Of a stretch of 64,000 nt of DNA, positions 9,541 to 18,305 are shown in pieces. The stretch covers positions 186,001-250,000 of the forward strand of contig JAPWKH010000018.1 of NCBI GenBank assembly GCA_028283605.1, in the 5' to 3' direction. Source of the DNA: Arachidicoccus sp. Lineage in GTDB: Bacteria > Bacteroidota > Bacteroidia > Chitinophagales > Chitinophagaceae. Position numbers and translations under genes: made by a program. The notes beneath the pieces were generated by a model. That model saw nothing but the letters and a program-made list of their open reading frames with translations. It was not told the origin of the DNA and did no database searches. Every line of letters begins with the position of its first letter. Position 1 is the stretch's first letter.

Positions 9541-10614
9541 ATGAATCGCCGATCAAAAATTAATCTATTGATTTTATTTTTCCTGATTCACGGCAGTTTA
9601 CAGGCTCAACAAAATATATACAAGAATGAGATGCATGCTTTGTATAAAAATATTCAGAAAAAATATTTTCAACCGGATATAGATTATTATAAAGAACATG
9701 TTGAAAGCAATCCGGAAAAAAAAGTTGCTTTTGTATGGTCGATGGCTGCTTTATGGCAAGCCGATAATGAAGTAGAAGCCATTGATAAAAATGCAGAACT
9801 GCTCGATAAAGATTTAAAAGTTATCAATAAATATTTTGATACCAATCCGCCTGCTGCCGGCTATGATTCTTATCCTTCAGAATTTGGCAGAGGAGACAGG
9901 TTTTATGATGATAATCAATGGTTGGGATTAACGGCTGTGGATGCTTATAACAGAACGAGAAATAAATCTTATTTAAACTTTGCAAAATTAATTTACCGTT
10001 TTATGATGACGGGCTACGATACAGTTTCCGGCGGAGGTTTGTATTGGAAAGAAGGAGATAAAACCACAAAGAATACTTGCAGCAACGGACCGGGAATAGT
10101 ATTGGCGTTAAAGCTTTACAAAGCAACCAAAGACAAGCATTATTTAGATACAGCTTTGTTATTGTACAAATGGGTAAATAAACATTTACAGGATCAAGAT
10201 GGATTGTATTTTGATAATATAAAAGTTAAAACAGGTCAGATTGAAAAGTATAAATTTTCTTATAATTCAGGTACTATGTTGCAGGCAAATGTTTGCTTGT
10301 ATGAAATTACCCATGATCAAAAATATTTAACCGAAGCTATACGAATAGCTGATGCAGCAGAAAAATATTTTTATGCTTCAGGAAAATTTAGAGATGATTA
10401 TTGGTTCAATGTGGTTTTGTTGAGAGGTTATCAGCAATTACTGAATTATAATGCTGGCAAGCAATATATACATGCTTTCCAAAAATGCGTGGATAATGCG
10501 ATCCGGACAGATTTTAATTCATTTGGCTTAATAGGAAAACTCAAATCAAAAAATCTCGTAGAGCAAGGAGGAATGCTGGAAATACTCGCAAGATTTGCGC
10601 AAATATTTCATTAA
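9541..10614 (+). CDS. GH76-family glycoside hydrolase (alpha-1,6-mannanase-like)
   Basis: A 357-residue secreted protein with a signal peptide ending near SLQAQ and the (alpha/alpha)6 fold of GH76. GH76 members are endo-alpha-1,6-mannanases acting on yeast mannan, or related transglycosidases. Family-typical features are the catalytic Asp pair in YDDNQW (D123, D124), a GGGLYWK segment, a CSNGPGIVLALKLY helix and YNSGTMLQAN. Residues D123-D124 are in the position expected for the acid/base pair. It is the last gene of the cluster and ends convergently with pabC, with 4 bp of overlap. A mannan-type enzyme in a rhamnosidase cluster is unexpected: the glycan may be mixed, or this GH76 may have another specificity. 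Confidence 0.8.
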   Translation: MNRRSKINLLILFFLIHGSLQAQQNIYKNEMHALYKNIQKKYFQPDIDYYKEHVESNPEKKVAFVWSMAALWQADNEVEAIDKNAELLDKDLKVINKYFDTNPPAAGYDSYPSEFGRGDRFYDDNQWLGLTAVDAYNRTRNKSYLNFAKLIYRFMMTGYDTVSGGGLYWKEGDKTTKNTCSNGPGIVLALKLYKATKDKHYLDTALLLYKWVNKHLQDQDGLYFDNIKVKTGQIEKYKFSYNSGTMLQANVCLYEITHDQKYLTEAIRIADAAEKYFYASGKFRDDYWFNVVLLRGYQQLLNYNAGKQYIHAFQKCVDNAIRTDFNSFGLIGKLKSKNLVEQGGMLEILARFAQIFH

Positions 10615-11222
10615 ACTGCAAAAAGAATATCGCTGCAACTCAATATCCACGCACTTTCCCAGCCGTTCAATGCATTGAATAATTTTATTTCAGAGTAATT
10701 TTTTAAATCCCGAAAATCTATATCTGCTTCATGAATTACATTTTGTGAAAGAAGGTAATTGCGTTGAACACCTTGCAGTAAAGGCTTTGCAGGAGTAAGC
10801 CAATCTGTTCCATTATATAAAGCGATATTAGTAAAAGAAGTATCCGTAAGCAGATTGTTTTGTACGATCAAAACCTCTTCATCATCTTTTAAATTTTCGG
10901 ATAAAGCGTTTAGTTTGTTTCGATCGGCATATTTAAAGCTATACTCAATTTCACTGCCTTCTTTTATTATCAGTTTATTGATTTGCTTTCTTTGATAAGG
11001 AGAAAATTCAACTTCTACATTTGCTGCATCATAGACTACACGACACTTGTAGCGAATATTTTTTTCTTTGGGATAATTTGAATCAAGAATAATTTCTTCC
11101 AAAGAAAAATAAATTATCTTCCCGAAATTTGCTTTTTGTGTTTTGAGAAAACGTTGCTCATGCCAATGAATCAAAGGCATTTTACCGTTTTCAAATGATA
11201 TAGTTTCAATAAATTGGCACAT
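10611..11222 (-). CDS. pabC: aminotransferase class IV, probable aminodeoxychorismate lyase
   Basis: A protein of about 203 residues of the PLP-dependent class IV aminotransferase fold. It likely converts 4-amino-4-deoxychorismate to p-aminobenzoate and pyruvate for folate synthesis. The ATG at 11222 is preferred over an upstream in-frame TTG at 11234. Visible features: HEQRFLKTQ near the N-terminus, KYADRNKLNAL with the probable PLP lysine, and LLTDTSFTNIALY, a cofactor-phosphate binding region typical of PabC/IlvE. It overlaps the end of pabB by 17 bp, so translation is probably coupled. It is shorter than E. coli PabC (about 270 residues), as is common for these compact pabB-linked forms. 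Role supported mainly by context. Confidence 0.82.
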   Translation of the reverse strand: MCQFIETISFENGKMPLIHWHEQRFLKTQKANFGKIIYFSLEEIILDSNYPKEKNIRYKCRVVYDAANVEVEFSPYQRKQINKLIIKEGSEIEYSFKYADRNKLNALSENLKDDEEVLIVQNNLLTDTSFTNIALYNGTDWLTPAKPLLQGVQRNYLLSQNVIHEADIDFRDLKNYSEIKLFNALNGWESAWILSCSDILFAV

Positions 11223-12189
11223 ATACTTTGTCAATCATTTCTTTGTATTCAGTTTCCAAATCGCTCATGGAAGTAATTCCGCCTCCGCTTTTAAAAACAA
11301 ATCCGTTTTCTGTTTTTTCAAGATAACGGATAATGACGCAGCTGTCTAAATCTTTTCCGTCAAAAATACCCCAAATGCCTGTGTAATGAGATCTTTCGTG
11401 CGTTTCGGTATTCAAAATTATCTCTACGGTTTTTGCTTTCGGTGCGCCGCAAATAGAACCTGCGGGAAGTAATACGGATAAAATACTGCCGATTTTATTT
11501 TTAAAGTTTTCTCTTATTTCCCCGCTGATTTTTGAACTGATTGATAATAGATTTTTTTGATTGGTATGTATTTTTTCTATAAATCGAAAATCATCTACAC
11601 GTACATTTTTTGCAACGATACTTAAATCGTTTCTTATTAAATCCACAATAGTAAATTGTTCGTTGAGTTCTTTTTCATTCCCTAAAATTATTTTGTCGGC
11701 TTCTTGCAAATCCGCGTCTATCGTGCCTTTCATGGGAAAGGAATAAATTTTTTCATTTTCAATTTTTATAAAAGGTTCCGGAGAAAAATGAACAAATTTA
11801 TTTTTGTATAACAATTTATATTTTGCTTTTCCTGCATTGAACAATTCTTTCAAAGTAAAATTTGTTTCTACTTTTGTGGAGCAAGTCAAATTCAATAAAT
11901 AAGTATTTCCATTCTGAGTTTCGGATTTTACTTTATTGAATTGTTGGCTATATTCTTCTATTGAAACAGGAAATTTTTTCCATTCTAATTTTTTGTTATC
12001 GGTATTTATTTCTTCTGAAATATTGATGAACAGGGGATTTGAGCAAAATACATTTTCGTCGGATAAATTTTCAAGAGGAATTACTTCAATCTGATTGCAT
12101 AAAAAATCGCAGATAAAGAAGAAGGGAATTTTGCTTTCGCATAATTCATTCATCTTGTCAAAATATATTTTCTTTGTATCCAAATTCAT
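11206..12189 (-). CDS. pabB: aminodeoxychorismate synthase component I
   Basis: A chorismate-binding enzyme of about 327 residues. PabB aminates chorismate to 4-amino-4-deoxychorismate using ammonia from the PabA glutaminase. Core motifs are present: NLTCSTKVE, FSPEPFIKI, SFPMKGTIDA, ELNEQFTIVDLIRNDLS, LLPAGSICGAPK and SGGGITSMSDLETEY. It is shorter than full-length PabB (about 450) because the N-terminal domain is reduced, as in many Bacteroidota. I use the ATG at 12189; an in-frame TTG at 12210 would overlap pabA. pabC follows with overlap, and pabA is divergent 11 bp away. The three together make p-aminobenzoate from chorismate. Confidence 0.88.
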   Translation of the reverse strand: MNLDTKKIYFDKMNELCESKIPFFFICDFLCNQIEVIPLENLSDENVFCSNPLFINISEEINTDNKKLEWKKFPVSIEEYSQQFNKVKSETQNGNTYLLNLTCSTKVETNFTLKELFNAGKAKYKLLYKNKFVHFSPEPFIKIENEKIYSFPMKGTIDADLQEADKIILGNEKELNEQFTIVDLIRNDLSIVAKNVRVDDFRFIEKIHTNQKNLLSISSKISGEIRENFKNKIGSILSVLLPAGSICGAPKAKTVEIILNTETHERSHYTGIWGIFDGKDLDSCVIIRYLEKTENGFVFKSGGGITSMSDLETEYKEMIDKVYVPIY

Positions 12190-12200
12190 CGTTAAAAAGA

Positions 12201-12776
12201 ATGTCCGCAAAAATATTGATAATTGATCACAACGATTCTTTTACTTACAACTTAGTTCAGTTGTTGGAAGAAGCAAATGCTGAAAGTATTGCTGTGGCTG
12301 CATTTGACAATATTGCTATTAATGAAATTTTAAATTATGACGGAATAGTTCTATCGCCCGGACCTGGCTTGCCAAAAGATTACCCAGCAAGTTTGGAATT
12401 AATAAAAACATTTTATAAAACGAAATCTATTCTTGGAGTTTGTCTTGGAATGCAAATGATTGTGGAATGTTTTGGCAGTGAGTTATACAATCTCGAATAT
12501 GTTCAACATGGTAAACAAACCGAAATATATAAAGAACAGGATTGTATTTTATTTGACAATATTTCTTTCCCGATGAAAGTTGGCTTGTACCATTCCTGGG
12601 CGATGAATAAAGATAAAAAGGTTGATGATTTGCAGATAACTTCTTTAACCGATAATGGCATTGCCATGTCGCTAAAACACACTAATTGCAATACTTTCGG
12701 TGTGCAGTTTCATCCTGAATCATATATGACAGAACAAGGGCTGCAGCTGATGAAGAATTGGTTGAAAATGATTTAA
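12201..12776 (+). CDS. pabA: aminodeoxychorismate/anthranilate synthase glutamine amidotransferase
   Basis: A 191-residue class I glutamine amidotransferase that supplies ammonia from glutamine to PabB (and possibly to anthranilate synthase). The ATG at 12201 gives the normal N-terminus MSAKILIIDHNDSFTYNL; an in-frame start at 12174 would add nine non-conserved residues and overlap pabB. The oxyanion and nucleophile motifs LSPGPGLP and GVCLGMQ (catalytic Cys) and the C-terminal QFHPES (His-x-Glu) are intact. It is transcribed away from pabB with only 11 bp between start codons, so the promoters must lie inside each other's coding sequence. It ends directly before the convergent cysM (stops adjacent). 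Confidence 0.9.
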   Translation: MSAKILIIDHNDSFTYNLVQLLEEANAESIAVAAFDNIAINEILNYDGIVLSPGPGLPKDYPASLELIKTFYKTKSILGVCLGMQMIVECFGSELYNLEYVQHGKQTEIYKEQDCILFDNISFPMKVGLYHSWAMNKDKKVDDLQITSLTDNGIAMSLKHTNCNTFGVQFHPESYMTEQGLQLMKNWLKMI

Positions 12777-13649
12777 TCATCCAAACAAATCGCTGCTCAA
12801 ATATCTGTCGCCACGGTCGCAGGCAATAAACACAATTATACCTGATGAAATTTTCTCTGCCAGTTTGATCGCTGCGGAAGCTGCGCCGCCACTACTCATA
12901 CCTACAAATATTGCTTCTGTTTTCGCGAGTTGTCGAGTGGTTGCAATGGCTTCTTCTTCAGAAATATCTTCGGTAATATCTACAAGATTCGGGTCAAAAA
13001 TTTTAGGAAGATATTCCGGCGACCATCTGCGTATTCCTGGAATGGATGAGCCTTCGGTAGGCTGGCAGCCAACAATTTTGATGTCAGGATTTTTTTCTTT
13101 TAAAAATTTTGAAACACCCATGATAGTACCTGTTGTACCCATAGAACTTACGAAGTGCGTTATCTTACCATCGGTATCTTTCCATATTTCAGGACCGGTA
13201 GTTTTGTAATGAGCCATGTAATTATCGGGATTGGCGAATTGATTCAAGAGAAAATAGTCAGCTTGTTTTCCTTTGTCTTCGGCATAATCCCTGCATACTT
13301 CCATATTATCCAGCAAAGTAACTTTTGCTCCAAATGCTTCCATGGTAAGCGTACGCTCGCGCGTAGAATTGGAGGGCATTACCAGTTCAATTTCCAAATC
13401 GAAAAGTCGAGCCATCATTGCCAGAGCTATTCCAGTATTGCCGCTCGTGGCTTCTATTAATTTTGTTCCCGGTTTTATATCGCCACGCTTCAATGCGCTG
13501 TCTATCATATTAAAGGCCGCGCGGTCTTTAACGCTTCCTGCAGGATTGTTTCCTTCGAGCTTTGCAAATATTTTTACGTTTGGATTGGGATTTAATTTTA
13601 CTAACTCTGCCATTGGCGTATTGCCTATGGTTTGTATAATAGTTGGCAT
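12777..13649 (-). CDS. cysM: cysteine synthase (O-acetylserine sulfhydrylase)
   Basis: A 290-residue PLP fold-type II enzyme that makes cysteine from O-acetylserine and sulfide (or thiosulfate for CysM proper). The PLP lysine sits in NPAGSVKDRAA (Lys42), followed by the substrate loop TSGNTGIAL and the phosphate-binding GTTGTIMG. The MPTIIQTIGNTPM start and ARLFDLEIELVMPSNSTRER segment resemble the CysM branch more than CysK. It lies 16 bp after cysE on the same strand, so the two consecutive steps of cysteine synthesis form an operon. It may associate with CysE in a cysteine synthase complex; CysK versus CysM is not settled by reading alone. Confidence 0.9.
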   Translation of the reverse strand: MPTIIQTIGNTPMAELVKLNPNPNVKIFAKLEGNNPAGSVKDRAAFNMIDSALKRGDIKPGTKLIEATSGNTGIALAMMARLFDLEIELVMPSNSTRERTLTMEAFGAKVTLLDNMEVCRDYAEDKGKQADYFLLNQFANPDNYMAHYKTTGPEIWKDTDGKITHFVSSMGTTGTIMGVSKFLKEKNPDIKIVGCQPTEGSSIPGIRRWSPEYLPKIFDPNLVDITEDISEEEAIATTRQLAKTEAIFVGMSSGGAASAAIKLAEKISSGIIVFIACDRGDRYLSSDLFG

Positions 13650-13665
13650 GAAATGAAAATATTTT

Positions 13666-14478
13666 TTAGTGAACTATTTTGTTTTTAACTACTTCTATTG
13701 TTGCGCGATGGTAAACCGTAGAGTTTGGCGGCACGCTTCCCGTAAGCCATACATTCCCGCCTATGATACTGTGATGCCCGATAATTGTATCGCCACCGAG
13801 AATAGTAGCTCCGGAGTATATGATTACATGATCTTCCACCGTAGGATGGCGTTTTATATTCATCATTTCTTTTTCTACGCTCAGCGCACCTAATGTAACA
13901 CCCTGATAAATCTTTACATGATTGCCGATAACAGTAGTTTCTCCAATCACAATACCTGTGCCATGGTCTATAAAAAAGTTTTCTCCAATAACCGCACCTG
14001 GATGAATATCTATTCCTGTATGTGCATGCGCGTATTCAGTAAGTATACGTGGCAACACTTGTACATTTTGCTGTTGTAAACTATTCGCAATTCTATAAAA
14101 AGATATTGCCATAAAACCAGGATAAGTGCGCACAACTTCAAATAAACTTTTTGCCGCCGGGTCGCCCGCAAATATTGCCGCAGCATCTTTGTTGAGCAAA
14201 TCGTACAAAGAAGGAATATCCTTGAAAAATTTATTTGCAATAAATGATTTGCTGCAATCTTTACATGCTTTAGTGTTGTTAAGAATTTGTACAAGTTCTT
14301 TTTCCAAAGCAGAAAATTCTTGTTTTATTTCATCGACAGATATATAATGTTTTTTTGATTGCTCCGGATATAATAGCCGCAATACTTTCTGCGCCCAGCC
14401 TGCGATAATTTCGTTTGGCGGCACAGCTTCCGCTCTTTGCTGCTTTTCTAATATATGCAGGAAAAAATTTTCTTCCAT
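13666..14478 (-). CDS. cysE: serine O-acetyltransferase
   Basis: A 270-residue hexapeptide-repeat acyltransferase that makes O-acetylserine from serine and acetyl-CoA, the first committed step of cysteine synthesis. The N-terminal half is helical; from about residue 155 the left-handed beta-helix is clear: GIDIHPGAVIG, FFIDHGTGIVIGETTVIG with the catalytic DHGTG and His, GVTLGALS, and GATILGGDTIIG. The C-terminus ends in VVKNKIVH rather than the usual -I tail that docks into CysK, so complex formation with the neighbouring cysteine synthase is uncertain. First gene of the cysE-cysM operon, with a TAACTTTG -7 element 32 bp upstream. Confidence 0.92.
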   Translation of the reverse strand: MEENFFLHILEKQQRAEAVPPNEIIAGWAQKVLRLLYPEQSKKHYISVDEIKQEFSALEKELVQILNNTKACKDCSKSFIANKFFKDIPSLYDLLNKDAAAIFAGDPAAKSLFEVVRTYPGFMAISFYRIANSLQQQNVQVLPRILTEYAHAHTGIDIHPGAVIGENFFIDHGTGIVIGETTVIGNHVKIYQGVTLGALSVEKEMMNIKRHPTVEDHVIIYSGATILGGDTIIGHHSIIGGNVWLTGSVPPNSTVYHRATIEVVKNKIVH

Positions 14479-14509
14479 GTAAAAAAATTACGCTTTAATG
14501 TTTTGCCGA

Positions 14510-14517
14510 CAAAGTTA
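14510..14517 (-). promoter_or_regulatory. -7 promoter element of cysE-cysM
   Basis: On the minus strand the bases read TAACTTTG, an exact match to the Bacteroidota -7 consensus TAnnTTTG, 32 bp before the cysE start. No clear TTTG is seen at the -33 distance, so only half of the promoter is supported. Confidence 0.45.
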
Positions 14518-14605
14518 GGCTAAACATTAAGAATACATGTTTATTTCGTTATGAATAATAAAATGCAGTAGGCAGAAATTAATGCTATGCAATAATGTAT
14601 AAAAT

Positions 14606-14640
14606 AAAAAATCCCCGCAATAATCGGCGAGGATTTTTAT
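14606..14640 (-). terminator. intrinsic terminator of the S8 protease gene
   Basis: Inverted repeat with AAAAATCC / GGATTTTT arms and a GC-rich centre, ending in a long T run on the minus strand. It lies 18 bp past the protease stop and separates that gene from cysE. Confidence 0.75.
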
Positions 14641-14657
14641 CTGTAAATTTTTATGGA

Positions 14658-17600
14658 TTATTGAACAATTATCTTTCCGGTTATATCTTTATTGCCCGCA
14701 TTTTGAATGGTGTAAAAATAAATACCCGGAACCAGTTTGGGTAATAATAAACTTTGCAGTCCCCCCACAAGATTTTGCGAATATACCCGACGGCCTACAG
14801 CATCTACGATTACAATAGCGCCTTTCTCACCTCCAAAATTTACATATACGTTTGTAGATTTATTAATTACGTTTGGATACAACGAAGTTGTATTTCCGTG
14901 AGGTAAATTAATTATATCCGAATAAAAAATTCCTCCGGGGCTTTCTATTACTTTTAAACGATAATAATTATTTCCCTGTTGTGGAGAATCATCTGTATAG
15001 TTAAATGGATTCAGGCTGGTCACAGATGAAGGATTTTCGGTATCAATTGTTTCAAAAGAAGAGAAATCATTTTCCTTACTGCGTTGCAACTCAAAAGTTA
15101 CGTTGCCGGTAGCGGTGGCAGCTTTCCATTTCAATACGTTTGACTTGCCTTGTATATTGCCGTTGAAATAATCCAGTATTATAGGAAGCGCGCTGTTTTT
15201 TGTTTGTACCACAAACCCGCTGAAGCCTTCTACATCAAATGAAATTTCCCATCTGCTTGCACCGGCATTCCATACAATATTTTTATCATCCGGATCGATG
15301 ATAGATTCTTTGGCGCTGTAAGTTCCCGGTTTACCTGAACCATCGCTGCTTGTTCCGGAATATTTTCCGATAAGCAAATTATGAATGCCTGCGGAATCTG
15401 TAGGATTTGCCGGCAGTGCTAATCCTGCCGGGTTGGTGGTATTAAACGCATCAAATTCGGATTGTTTAAAATAAAGCGTTACCCTTGCCGTAGCAGTAGT
15501 GCTGTTTACAGCAGGCGTTATTTGATAATGCCTTGATAAATAATAATCATTATCATAAACAGGCGTGGCGGATTCCAACCATACTTTAGCGGTTATATTT
15601 CCTGTAACGGGGCTTGCGCCATTTGGCGATATTTGCGCTATCAATTCATTATTTGCATTTCTGAATTGCTCGCTCGTATTGATGTCATGTGTGGAATCAG
15701 AAGTATATGTTGCAATATTATCCGTTAATCCATCGCTGTATACATCAGATCTTATTTTATAGTTATAAGAAGCATTATTCCATGTCTGGCCGTTGTCTGA
15801 AGATAATACGCTTCTTCCCGCAGGATTCTGAGTGTTATAAAAGATAACCCATTTGCTTCCCGATGGCGCTAAAGTATCTATATACATTTCAATAAAATAA
15901 TCTTGTCCGGATGTAACCCGGATGTTTAATGAATCAAGATTGATATAATTCATGGTTAATTCGGCTAATGCTGCCGAATCGACATGCGCGCTTCCTAATA
16001 ATGAATCGGGTTTATTATTCTTACTGCTGCGAATTTCCACAATTAAAGGGGCAATATATAAATGCGATTGGAAATAGGCGCCGGCTAATTTGCCGGTAAT
16101 ATCCGGAGTGAATCTTACGGCAATTCTATTGTTATTTACATACGTAGCTGCATCGCCGGTTGAGCTGCTTGCAAGGCTTGTTGATTTATCATACTTATAT
16201 AATTTTCTTTGCTGTGAGGTTGAATTAAATATAGCAGCAGCAGCTTTGTAAACATCTAATTTTCCATAGCCCCAAATATTATTAGGAAAAGACAGAGAAG
16301 CCGGAGTATAATCTTTGTTTACATTCGAGGTTAAAAGGCTTTTTATATCGGTTGCAGAGGCAGCAGGATTTGCCTGAAATAACAATGCAACAGCGCCCGT
16401 AATTGCAGGAGTAGCCATACTGGTTCCCTGATCTAACATATAATATTTCGAAATTGGGTCCGAAGCTGTAGCGGCGGAAGATCGGCTGGATACGATACCT
16501 TCCCCTGGTGCTGTAAGTTCCGGCTTCATTACGCCATCTCTTCTCGGACCATGAGAACTGAAACTTGATATGCTGTCTATCGTATCATAATAGGCTAAGG
16601 TGGAACCATCTTCTCCTACCCAGGATACTTTTGTGTTATAGGAAGCCGCCGTAATAGCGGTTGTGGCGTCTCCGGGCGAGCCTACTAAATAATCATTGTC
16701 TCCGCCACTTAATTCCGTTCCTTCAAATTGACCGCTATTACCTGTACCATCGAGCCAGCCGTCAACTGTTGCAGCATTGTCGGTATCATTAATTAAAGTA
16801 AGTGTCCATACTCCGTTGGGATTTTTTTTGGTAACGGAATCTCTGTCCATATATAATTCCAGATACGTATTATTATTAGCGGGATCATTGTCTGCAACCA
16901 TTTGTATGCGGATGCTTTTGTTCGTATCTAAATGGGAAGCAATAAGATTTCCCATTGTAACAGTATCGGAATTTGTACCCAAAGGGTCTGTAACTACTGC
17001 GGAAATATCATTGTTGTTATTCAGATACAAAAGATAATCAAAGACATAATCTGTATTGTTTATTCCACCGCTGTCTATGGTAAATGTCATGGATGCTTTT
17101 CCGTTGGCTGCTAAAGTTAAACGGTTGTGCAAGTACGAACCATTATCATTGCCTGCGGCTATTACTACCGCTCTTCCGTTGCCGGAGGAAGTAAAATAAT
17201 CTACAGCCTGGTCAGCTGCATCTGTGCCATCATGTGCACTGAATTGCCCTCCGAGACTCATGTTTAAAACTATAGGACGTTGAAGGCTGTCTGCAAGATG
17301 TTTTAAGAATAATATTGCATCTATTTCATTATCGGTACTGAACGATCCGTTGCCGCCTTTGATTACAACAATATCTGCTTCAGGAGCAAAGCCTTCATAT
17401 TGTTTATACTTGCCGCCGCTTCCATTACCGGCTGCAGTACCTGCAACATGCGTGCCGTGGCCGTTATTATCTGTTTCCCTTATTTTCCCTGCTTTAGAAA
17501 CCAATTCTGCACTTATCTGATCTTTTGTGTAATAAACGCCGTAATCAAATCCCGGCGCATTTTGTTCGGTACTATTGGGGGTTAATGTCATATCCCAAAT

Positions 17601-18191
17601 ACAGAGAATGCGAGAGGTGTTTGAATCCGAAGGTTCTCTGAAATCGGGATGCTTCCAATCGATGCCTGTATCAAAAACAGCTACGATAGTGCCTTTTCCT
17701 TTATAAACGGTGTTGTTCAATTTTCCGTCGTGCAATAGCTTAGCGCCGGACATAGCCGTAGACATATCATTATTGATTTTAGTCTTTCGCGGAATGTCTA
17801 TGTATTTTATGTCCTGTCTTTTTGAAAGTGCTGCTATTTGCTCGGCAGTCAGGGATGCTGTTACAAATCCCGGTAATACAGAACGGACATTGTATCCTTC
17901 GGTTTTTAACGAATTACCGTTTTTGGTATAAATAATGCAATCAAATGTATTTGCGGTTGGCACGCTTGTATTATTTGCCGATGCTGCTTTCGTGGAAGGC
18001 GTGATTAAAAATCTCGATACATTTTTATTTTTAATACTGTCATTTACCGGAGTTAAGATAGGTTTTTCAATAGATTGCCGCAAAATGGGATTGATTTTTA
18101 AATTTTGCGATTTGGCATTTGTAATAAAAGAAACAATCACTACAAATAATAAGGCTAACCGAACTTTTTTGTTGGTTGTAAAAATGGACAT
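14658..18191 (-). CDS. secreted subtilisin-like (S8) serine protease with T9SS sorting domain
   Basis: A 1177-residue exoprotease. The ATG at 18191 precedes a signal peptide (LALLFVVIVSFITNAKSQ); a TTG two codons upstream is less likely. A propeptide of about 150 residues leads into the S8 domain with all three catalytic residues: Asp174 in VFDTGIDW, His245 in NGHGTHVAG, Ser591 in GTSMATPAI. The Asp-to-Ser distance is longer than in simple subtilisins because of an insert between the His and Ser blocks. Several beta-rich domains follow, then a C-terminal domain ending in PGIYFYTIQ and GKIIVQ, a type A T9SS sorting signal. It should cross the outer membrane by T9SS and act at the surface or outside; substrates unknown. 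Confidence 0.93.
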   Translation of the reverse strand: MSIFTTNKKVRLALLFVVIVSFITNAKSQNLKINPILRQSIEKPILTPVNDSIKNKNVSRFLITPSTKAASANNTSVPTANTFDCIIYTKNGNSLKTEGYNVRSVLPGFVTASLTAEQIAALSKRQDIKYIDIPRKTKINNDMSTAMSGAKLLHDGKLNNTVYKGKGTIVAVFDTGIDWKHPDFREPSDSNTSRILCIWDMTLTPNSTEQNAPGFDYGVYYTKDQISAELVSKAGKIRETDNNGHGTHVAGTAAGNGSGGKYKQYEGFAPEADIVVIKGGNGSFSTDNEIDAILFLKHLADSLQRPIVLNMSLGGQFSAHDGTDAADQAVDYFTSSGNGRAVVIAAGNDNGSYLHNRLTLAANGKASMTFTIDSGGINNTDYVFDYLLYLNNNNDISAVVTDPLGTNSDTVTMGNLIASHLDTNKSIRIQMVADNDPANNNTYLELYMDRDSVTKKNPNGVWTLTLINDTDNAATVDGWLDGTGNSGQFEGTELSGGDNDYLVGSPGDATTAITAASYNTKVSWVGEDGSTLAYYDTIDSISSFSSHGPRRDGVMKPELTAPGEGIVSSRSSAATASDPISKYYMLDQGTSMATPAITGAVALLFQANPAASATDIKSLLTSNVNKDYTPASLSFPNNIWGYGKLDVYKAAAAIFNSTSQQRKLYKYDKSTSLASSSTGDAATYVNNNRIAVRFTPDITGKLAGAYFQSHLYIAPLIVEIRSSKNNKPDSLLGSAHVDSAALAELTMNYINLDSLNIRVTSGQDYFIEMYIDTLAPSGSKWVIFYNTQNPAGRSVLSSDNGQTWNNASYNYKIRSDVYSDGLTDNIATYTSDSTHDINTSEQFRNANNELIAQISPNGASPVTGNITAKVWLESATPVYDNDYYLSRHYQITPAVNSTTATARVTLYFKQSEFDAFNTTNPAGLALPANPTDSAGIHNLLIGKYSGTSSDGSGKPGTYSAKESIIDPDDKNIVWNAGASRWEISFDVEGFSGFVVQTKNSALPIILDYFNGNIQGKSNVLKWKAATATGNVTFELQRSKENDFSSFETIDTENPSSVTSLNPFNYTDDSPQQGNNYYRLKVIESPGGIFYSDIINLPHGNTTSLYPNVINKSTNVYVNFGGEKGAIVIVDAVGRRVYSQNLVGGLQSLLLPKLVPGIYFYTIQNAGNKDITGKIIVQ

Positions 18192-18305
18192 AAGCAATAT
18201 TTTTTTATGATAATTATTATGATAAAATTAGATTAAAATATTAATTCAATATAAGTTAATCAAAAGAATTTATATTTCAATCATTATTTCACGAAGTAGC
18301 CTGTC

